From positions 85,692 through 149,691 of the forward strand of contig JAVJWR010000027.1 in assembly GCA_040221975.1 (NCBI GenBank): a stretch of 64,000 nucleotides of DNA. Direction: 5' to 3'. Positions 52,684 to 61,200 of this stretch are shown here, in pieces. The position numbers and the translations under genes were made by a program. The notes beneath the pieces were generated by a model. That model was given only the letters and a program-made list of their open reading frames with translations. It was not told the DNA's origin and searched no databases. The DNA is from Haliea sp040221975 (GTDB taxonomy: Bacteria > Pseudomonadota > Gammaproteobacteria > Pseudomonadales > Halieaceae). How positions within the stretch are numbered: position 1 is the stretch's first letter; the number at the start of each line of letters is the position of its first letter.

Positions 52684-55086
52684 TCAGGGGATATCACCCG
52701 GTGAGTGTTCATGCTCCGCGCCCGCATCCACCATCGCCAGCACGGACCGATACTCCTCCAGCAGCAGCTGGTCCCGGTCTGTCCACAGGTCATTGCCGCG
52801 CAGGCGAGCCTCTTCCAACGCCGTGGTGGCGCCGAGGTAGTTGCCTTCGGCGGCATGGGCGCGGGCCCGCAAATGGGCGAGCGGGTAATCGAAATCCGCC
52901 AGTGCGGACAGGCGCTCGATGTCATTCCAGGGCGGGGCGGGTTCGCTGGCCAGGCGCAATTCGGCGAGTTCGTAGGCGACGTAGTTGGCGACGCTGGTCA
53001 TGCCGGTATCGCGATAAAGGGCTTCGGCCTGCCGCAGCATCTGAACGCCGTCCTGTACCCGGCCTTCCCTGGCCGCGATGTGGCCGCGGGCGCGCAGCCC
53101 GGACACCCGCACTGCCGGGTTGTCCGGGTAGCGTGACGCCATGGCCTCTACGAGGCGGATTGCCTCGGGTAGCGGCGCGCTGCGCGAGGCGGCGATCGCC
53201 TCGAAAGACAGCGCCAGCGGTATGGCGGCATGAGCGGAAGTGCCGACCTCCAGTCGGGCCCGTGTGCTGCTGGCCAGCGCATGCGCCTGCGCGTAGGCGC
53301 CCTGCACGTACAGGCGGTGCATCACGGTCAGGTCGGCGATGGCGCCGTACATCGGGTCGGAGGACTCCTCGCTCAAGGCCCGCAATGCCTCCGTATAGTC
53401 ACGGGCGGTGTCGAACAGGCCGCGCAGGTTCAGCGCCATGGTGGAGAACTGCAGGAAGTAGGCCTTGGCAGTCACGGAACGCGTCTGCTTGATAAGAGGG
53501 CGGGCGGCGAGGGCCAGCTGCACCGCGGCATCCATATCCCCATTGCGGAAATAGCTGCTGGCGAGATAGCGATAGCTCGCGATCAGTGCGTCGGCGTTGC
53601 CGCTCTCTTCGGCCAGGGTGCGGGCTTCCTGCGCGTGTGACAGCAACGACTCATGCTCGCCGGTTGCCAGGTAATCGTCGGCAAGTGCCAGATGTATCTC
53701 GGTCAGGTAGGGCGCGAGCGGATAGTGATTCCGGGCCAGCGCCAGGCGTTCCCGGTTGAGTGCAATGGCGCGCCCGGTATCGCCATCCAGCCGGGCCAGA
53801 AGCGTCAGCGCTGCCAGGGTCTGCAGTCGCGCTAGCGGCTTCATTTGTGCAGCGCTTCCCGGTTCAACGGCCTCCAGATAACGCCGGGCTTCCCCCATAT
53901 TTCCCAGGTCATGATGCGCTTGCGCGGCAACGAGCCGCGCCTGGAGCAGCACGTTTGGGTTCGCATGTTCCGCGTTCGCCAGGAGCGCGACGGCGATGGC
54001 GGCGGCTTCATGGGGTCGGCCGAGTACGCGCTCGCAGCGCGCCAGACGCAACCGCGCACGGTGAAAATCCGGATCGCGGGCCACGGCAGCGCGATAGTAT
54101 TCCATGGCGCGCTCACAGGTATGTCCCGATCCGGTTGCGGCCAGACCCGCGAAGTAGCTCGCCAGCGCATAGCTGTCCGGCGACGTCGACGCGGCTGTGC
54201 CCAGGTTGCCGATCTCGGCGCGGAGCCAGTCTGTGCCTTTCTCCAGTACCTCGGCAACTGAACTCCCGGCGAACTCGAAGCGGCTTTTGTGGTTCTCGTC
54301 CCTGAGGCTTACCGTCAGTGCGTAGGCGCCCTCGTTTACGGTGAGGTTGATGGCTGCCACTGGTCCTGTTCGGGACCCCGCGAGACGCAGGCTCGCCAGG
54401 TCCGCCCCGTAGGCCGGCTCACCCTCGAGCGCGAGCACCGGTGCGATTTCGGCCGCGGATCCAAGTCGGGCAGCGAAGTACTCGGACGCGCCTTCAGTTA
54501 ACAGGGAGGCATCATCCGTCACCGGCTGCAGTGCCAGCGTCGCCGGGCCTGGCACGGTCGCGGTGCTGCGACTTTCTCGCAAGTCCAGGGCCAGCCATCC
54601 GGCAATCGTGACCAGAAGTAGCGCCGCTGCCATCCGGCGCGGCCAGTGCTGTGAGCCCATGGCCGCGTTGCCTGCCGGCTGCTGGCTCTCGCTCGTGACG
54701 GCACAGGTGAGGCGGTACCCCATGCCCCGGTGTGTCTCGATCAGCGGCACCTCGCGCTCCGTGTCATCAAGCAACTGGCGCAGTCGCTGCATCTGCTTGG
54801 CGATGGCGGCGTCGGTGACGATCTGCCCTGGCCAGGCGGCGCGGGTGATGTCGGCCTTGGTCAGGACCGTGTCGGGGTGTCCGACGAAGGCGAGCAGCAG
54901 GTGATAGAGCTTGGTGCTGAGCGGGACCTCCTCCCCGTGTCGGTACAGGCACTGGCGCCGGGTCGAGAGGCTGAAATCGGCAAAGTGGTAGAGCAGCACT
55001 GAATCTGTTGTCTGCGTGGCCGAAGGCGAAGCTGTCGAAACGTCTTCACCGTCGCGAATTGTTGATTTATGCGGAAATGGCGTCAT
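52684..55086 (-). CDS. CadC/ToxR-like membrane regulator with large TPR region
   Basis: An 800-residue transmembrane regulator. Residues about 33-130 form an OmpR/CadC winged helix (LTKADITRAAWPGQIVTDAA, AIAKQMQRLRQLLDDTEREV, LIETHRGMGYRLTC). A single TM helix (MAAALLLVTIAGWLALDL, 152-169) follows. The long C-terminal part is TPR-like (MEYYRAAVARDPDFHRARLR, YLTEIHLALADDYLATGEHE). AAGGGGA precedes the ATG at 55086. Such regulators bind DNA from the inner membrane. The divergent RHS gene, 119 bases away between start codons, is the obvious candidate target. Confidence 0.88.
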   Translation of the reverse strand: MTPFPHKSTIRDGEDVSTASPSATQTTDSVLLYHFADFSLSTRRQCLYRHGEEVPLSTKLYHLLLAFVGHPDTVLTKADITRAAWPGQIVTDAAIAKQMQRLRQLLDDTEREVPLIETHRGMGYRLTCAVTSESQQPAGNAAMGSQHWPRRMAAALLLVTIAGWLALDLRESRSTATVPGPATLALQPVTDDASLLTEGASEYFAARLGSAAEIAPVLALEGEPAYGADLASLRLAGSRTGPVAAINLTVNEGAYALTVSLRDENHKSRFEFAGSSVAEVLEKGTDWLRAEIGNLGTAASTSPDSYALASYFAGLAATGSGHTCERAMEYYRAAVARDPDFHRARLRLARCERVLGRPHEAAAIAVALLANAEHANPNVLLQARLVAAQAHHDLGNMGEARRYLEAVEPGSAAQMKPLARLQTLAALTLLARLDGDTGRAIALNRERLALARNHYPLAPYLTEIHLALADDYLATGEHESLLSHAQEARTLAEESGNADALIASYRYLASSYFRNGDMDAAVQLALAARPLIKQTRSVTAKAYFLQFSTMALNLRGLFDTARDYTEALRALSEESSDPMYGAIADLTVMHRLYVQGAYAQAHALASSTRARLEVGTSAHAAIPLALSFEAIAASRSAPLPEAIRLVEAMASRYPDNPAVRVSGLRARGHIAAREGRVQDGVQMLRQAEALYRDTGMTSVANYVAYELAELRLASEPAPPWNDIERLSALADFDYPLAHLRARAHAAEGNYLGATTALEEARLRGNDLWTDRDQLLLEEYRSVLAMVDAGAEHEHSPGDIP

Positions 55087-55205
55087 GGTCCCCTTAATGT
55101 CACGCAATGTCAGGAAGAGGTCAAGCACCGGATGGCGCCGATGCCTAGGCTGTTAAGCTTGGAGTCGGGGCGTTCTGCGCCGGCGTCGTCAGGGTGGTCG
55201 GGGCC

Positions 55206-58200
55206 ATGGATGGATTGTCTGCAGTTGTCTCGCGGTGTGTGTGCATCGCGACCCTGTTGGTGGCGACCAGCTTCGGTGCCCACGCGCAGGTGTCGCTCAC
55301 CCTGGGGAATGCCTCGCTGGCCGCAGGCAACAGCGGCAGCGTGAGCGCCACGATCAGCACCGGGGGCGCCGCCGTGGCCCTGCAGTTCGATATCCTCTAC
55401 GATCCCGCCATCGTCTCGCTGGGCACAGTCAACGGCGGCGCGGCGCTCACGGGCAGTCACAGCATTGCCAGCAATCCCATCGGCCCGGGCCGCGACCGGG
55501 TGGTCATCACCACCTCCCCGGTCGTGTCCTTGAATGCCGGGCTACTGGCCACGGTCAATCTCGCCATCGCGGACACGGCGGTCGCGGGGACAACGTCGCT
55601 GACATTCGCCAATGTCGTCATCTCCGATGCCTCGGCACAGCCGCTCACGCCGTCTTCGCTTACGCCGGGCACGATTACCATTACCGGCGCTGTGACTACG
55701 CCCCCGGTGCCGGAGGCCATCCCGTCCACCCCTGTCTGGATGCTGTTGCTGCTTGCGACCTTGCTGGCCGGCCTGGTGCGGCGACAGCTGGAACGACGGC
55801 GAGCGGTCGCTATGTCCGCGCTTGGCCTGCTGGTCCTGGCGCCCCTGGCAACGTTCACTCAGGCCCAGAACCTGCCCGGCGATGCCAACGGCGACGGCCG
55901 CATCGACGCCGAGGATGTGCGCCTGATCGTCGAGCGCATCCTCGAGCGCGGCGTCCTGCCCGGTGACGGTGACTGCAATCGCGATGCCACCATCAACGTG
56001 CTGGACACGGTGTGCACCCAGCTACCGTTCGTTCCGGGCGAGACGGCGCCGATCATCCTGGGGCCGGGTGATCGCTCGATTCCCGCGAAACAGACCTTCG
56101 AGATGAACCTGTTCGCGGCGGATCCGGATGCGGGTGCGACACAGGCGTGGAGCCTCGTCAGCGGCCCGATAGCGCTGAGCGTTAGCCCGGAGGGCATTTT
56201 GGCCTGGACGCCGGAGATCGTCGACGTCGGCGATAACCCTGTAAGCGTTCGGGTGACCGACGACACCGGGCGCTCGGACGAGACGACCTTCGATATCGTC
56301 GTTTTCACGGACGCGGTGCAGGAAGCGAGCAATTCGCCGCCGCAACTGACGGTCCCCGGGAACCAGTCACTGCGAGTCGGTACAGCGATCTCGGCGCAGG
56401 CGAGTGCGACGGACCCGGATGCGGGCGACACGCTAAGCTTCAGCCTGATCGACGGCCCTGCCGGTATGACCATTGACCCGAATACTGGCGCCCTTAGCTG
56501 GACCCCACAGGCCAATCAGGCGCGTACGGCGGATGTGGTGGTGGAGGTGACGGATGCAGCTGGCGCGGTGGACTTTGGATCCTTCACTGTGACGGCGACG
56601 CCGCTGAACTCCGCTCCGACGGCAGTGGATGATGTGTATATCGCCCGCAGGGGCGAGACACTGGTGATACCTGCGCCCGAGGGCGTTCTGCAGAACGACA
56701 GGGATCCCCAGGGCGATGCGCTCGCCGGCACCCGCCTGAGCGATCCCGGTAAAGGTTCGATCGATGCCTTCAGCGCCGATGGTAGCTTTAGCTACACGCC
56801 CGTGACTGCCGAACCCATCACGGTAGGACTCGTCGAAAAGTGTCGCACCGCCGCGCGTGTCAGTGCCGGCACAATGTCAGCCGCCGATGTGGACGGTGAC
56901 GGCGATGTGGAGCTTGTGGCATTAGTGGGGGGGGGCCGTAACTTATTGTTCACAGAGGTCTTTATTGTTGACCCCACCGACTGCTCATCGACTACGGCCT
57001 CAATCAGTGAAGATCTCGGTGCTGCATCGGGGACTGCGCTGACAACACTGGTCAATCTGGACGACGACCCAGAGCTTGAGCTGGTCAGTCAGTATTTTCG
57101 ACTCAACGATCAGATTCCCTTCACCAGTTTTCCCCAGGCACTGTACGCGGTAAATCTCGATGGCTCGCAGCTCGCCAATTGGCCCGCAGAGGGGCTGTCT
57201 GAGGTTGTATCTTTTCCCCGATTTGGAAATTCATTTCATCAAAATGCAAGTCCGGTTCCGGTTGATCTGGACGGTGACGGCGATACGGAACTGATTACTG
57301 GCTTCACTAACGTGGGCGGTGTTGCAACCTTCAACAATAGCTATGGCAATGCGGTGGTGGCCTACGACGGCCGCACAGGCGAAATTCTGTGGGAATACAT
57401 AGGCGGTATTACCCGTACCGTCCAGCGTGCCGCAACGCCGACCATCGTCGACCTGGATATGGACGGCGATACCGAGATTATCTGGAACCAGCTGGTGCTC
57501 GATCACGAGGGCAATCTGCTTTTCGAGCTGCCCGTAGAGCAGACCATACCGGGTGGCGGAAGCGATTTTCTGAATGTTGCCATCGCCAATTTTGATAACG
57601 ATGCGTTTCCGGAAATTCTGGGCATCGATGCCTCGAATTTTTACCTGTTTTCCCATGATGGGGCCGTACAGTGGCAGGTGCCCTACGATAGTCGTGGATT
57701 CGCCGCCCCCTATTCGGATATCACCGTGGCGGAGCTGGACGGAGACCCGTTCCCGGAGTTTGTGATGATGCTGCCGTCGGATGGCGGAAGTAGCGTTGAT
57801 AGAACCTTGCGTGCCTTCGACAGCGACGGACAACCACTATGGGATCAGGTCGACGAGGGGTTTGTTGTAGAGACATTCACCGAGTCACGCTCTTCAACCC
57901 CGGTCGCCTTTGATTTCGATAACGACGGTATCGACGAGCTTATCCAGTTCAAGGCGCGACCCCTGCCAATGCCCGGCGGCGGGCGACAGGAGGGCGGCCT
58001 GTACATCATCAATGGAGAAACCGGCGCGGTCATCACTTTTCAGCCGGGTGTGGCTAACAATAATTACGATCAGGCATTGACTGTTGCGGACGTGGACGGC
58101 GATGGGTCAGCCGAGATCATCACGAATATGGCGACAGAGTTTGGTGCAGACACCGTGCAGATCTGGGACAACCTCCCCGGTGAGCCGTTCCCGCCGGCCC

Positions 58201-61200
58201 GGGGCATTCGCTCCGGCACAAACAGCCATCCGACTTGGATCAATGTAGACGGTAGCCTGCCCACCAGCATCGCGCCGCACTGGTTGCAGCCGGGGCGCAA
58301 CGGCTGGCACATGATTCAGCCGGATATTGATCCGCTGGAGCCGGAGCGTGACAGCTTTACCTACCGCGCAAGCGACGGTGAGTTTGACTCGGCTACCGCG
58401 ACGGTGAATATCGAAGTTCGACCCAACGGCAATCCGCCGTTTTTCCTGAGTGAACCGGACACCGGAACCTCTCGCGGCGTCGCCTACCAATACACACCGC
58501 TTACGGTTGACATCGATCCGGGCGATTCCGTTAGCTATCAATTGGTGAATGGTCCGGCTGGGATGACCATGGATCCGGCGGACGGAACACTCAGCTGGTA
58601 CCCCGAGGCGCGTGGTGACTATCCGGTTTCTATCATCGCCAGCGACACACTGGGCTTTAGCACCGCGCAGATATTTAGAATTGCGGTGGGTGATCCGGTA
58701 GTCGTCCCCGATGTGGTGGGTTCCAGTGAAAGTACAGCGGAGTCCGCACTCACGGGCGCTAGTCTGGGTAAGGGTTCGGTCTTTGTCCGAAGCCACCCGA
58801 CGATCGCTGCCGGTACCGTAATCGAGCAGGACCCGATTGCGGGCTCTGCTGCCGACTTTGGTGCGCTGGTAGAACTAACGCTCTCATCCGGTGCAGGACT
58901 CTTTGATCGCGATGATGACGGCGACGGCTACAGTAAAAATCAGGGTGATTGTAATGACGGCAATAGCGCCATCTACCCTGGCGCGTCCGATGGCAATGGT
59001 GACGGTATCGATCAGGACTGTGACGGTATTGATGGCAATAAGACCCTTGTCTCAATAGAGATATCCCCGGGCAGCAAGCGCGTACTGACTAACCAGCCAA
59101 CGCCACTGATCGCCACGGGTATCTTTGGCGACGGCACGGCGCAGAACCTCACCGAGATCGCGGCGTGGACGCGCGGACCTACCTTCTTATCTGCCACTGC
59201 GGGTAACTTCGCAGCCCAGGCTACGTTCCGTGGCATAACCGGCACTGCAGACGTCACTGTGGTGGATCGGGTGGTCGAGGATATTGCACCACTTGCACGC
59301 ATTGATGCTCCGGCCCTTGGTGAAGCAATTAGCGCACAGACTGGGATCACTGGATCGGCACTCGACAATAATCTGCTGCGTTGGGAAATTGCTTACCAAT
59401 ATGCAGGTGAGGATGACTTCGTACTGTTCGCAGAAGGATTCAACAACCTGCGCGATGCACCCATTGCTGAATTTGACCCGACGACCTTACTCAATGGTTT
59501 GTACACGATTCGGCTGCGCGTGCTGGATCGAGGAGGCAACGTCAGTGAGGATACAACCACAGTACAGGTGGAAGGTCAGCTCAAGGTCGGTAACTTCACA
59601 CTGCGCTACGTTGATCTCGAGCTACCGCTAAACGGGGTTCCAATCATGCTGGCGAGGACTTACGACAGTCGCGATAAGCGTGTCGGTGACTTTGGAGTTG
59701 GCTGGCGCCTGGATGTGAACAGCATCGAGCTTCGAACCAACCGCGAGTTGGGTAGCGGCTGGCGAGTATTCCGCCAGGGACTAAGCTATGGGCTGGTTGA
59801 GGAAGACGTGCACATTGCGTCATTGCGTCTGCCCGGCGGGCGTATTGAGGCCTTCGAGATGGTTGTGGGTCCAAGCAGGTCGCCTATCGTGCCATTCCCG
59901 CCGTTCTCGCAGTCGGTGAGCTTCAGACCATTACAAGGCACGCTTGGCAGTCTGGAGAGCCTTGAAGAAAACAACGTCAGCATTCTCGACGCACAGCCTG
60001 GGCCAGTAGGTTTGCGTCTGGACAGCAATGGCGATGTCTACAACCCGACGCTGTTTCGATACACGACGCCCGATGGCACCAAGATCGATTTGGACACCGT
60101 AGATGGTATCCAGCGCGCCGAGACACCGGGTGGCCAGGTGCTCATTTTTACGCCGAACAGCATTACGCACTCAAACGGCACGGTGGTGAATATCGAGCGT
60201 GATGGCGCAGGCCGAATCTCGCGCATAACCGATCCCGGGGGATTCAGCCAGAGCTATACCTACGATGCAAACGGGAACCTGCGTGCACACAGTGATCAGG
60301 TGGATGCCGTCACCCGCTTCGACTATGACGCTAACCACAACATTATTGGTATCCGCGATCCGCTGGACAGGGCGGTGGCGAGGAACGACTACGACGAGGA
60401 TGGTCGCTTGTTGCGAACGACCAACGCAGACGGGCGGGTCATTGAATTCGCATTCGATGCCGCTGATCGTGAGGAAGTGGTAACAGACGCCGATGGCAGT
60501 ATTACGGTCAGGTCCTACGATGCGCAGGGCAACATAGTTCGGGTCACAGACGCTCTCGGTGGTGTTACTCAATACGGCTACGACGCTGACGGGAATGTTC
60601 TCACAACAACCAACCCGGAGGGAGAGACCGTCAATTTCACCTATGACTCTCGATCCAACTTGCTTTCGGCCACTGACCCCCTTGGTCATGTCACGAGATA
60701 CACTTACGACTCCGCTGACCGCCGCACAACGGTCACCGATGCCCGCGGTAATGTAACGAGCTATAGATACGACGCGGCGGGCAACAGAGTTTCCATTACC
60801 GATCCCCTTGGGCAAACAGAAAACCATTTCTATGATGCCAAAGGGGATCTAATATCGGTTCGAGATCGAGCGGGCAAGCTGACGAGGCATGAATATGATG
60901 TCTTTGGCCATCGAATCGCGACCATCGATGCCCGTGGTAATCGCGAGACATTCACTTTCGATGCCAACGGCGCCATTGTCGGCCACACTGATCGGCGGGG
61001 AAATCAAACAAGCTACTCCGTCGACGCACGAGGGCAGCCTCTTCAAACGGTCGATCCCTTGGGCAATGACACGCAGTACTCATATGACCCGCTCGGTTGG
61101 CGCACACGTAGAACGGATGCTTTGGGGAACACGTCGCTAACGCAGGTTGATACCGGTGGCAGACCACTGGCTACCACTGATCGCCTGGGTAACACCCGTA

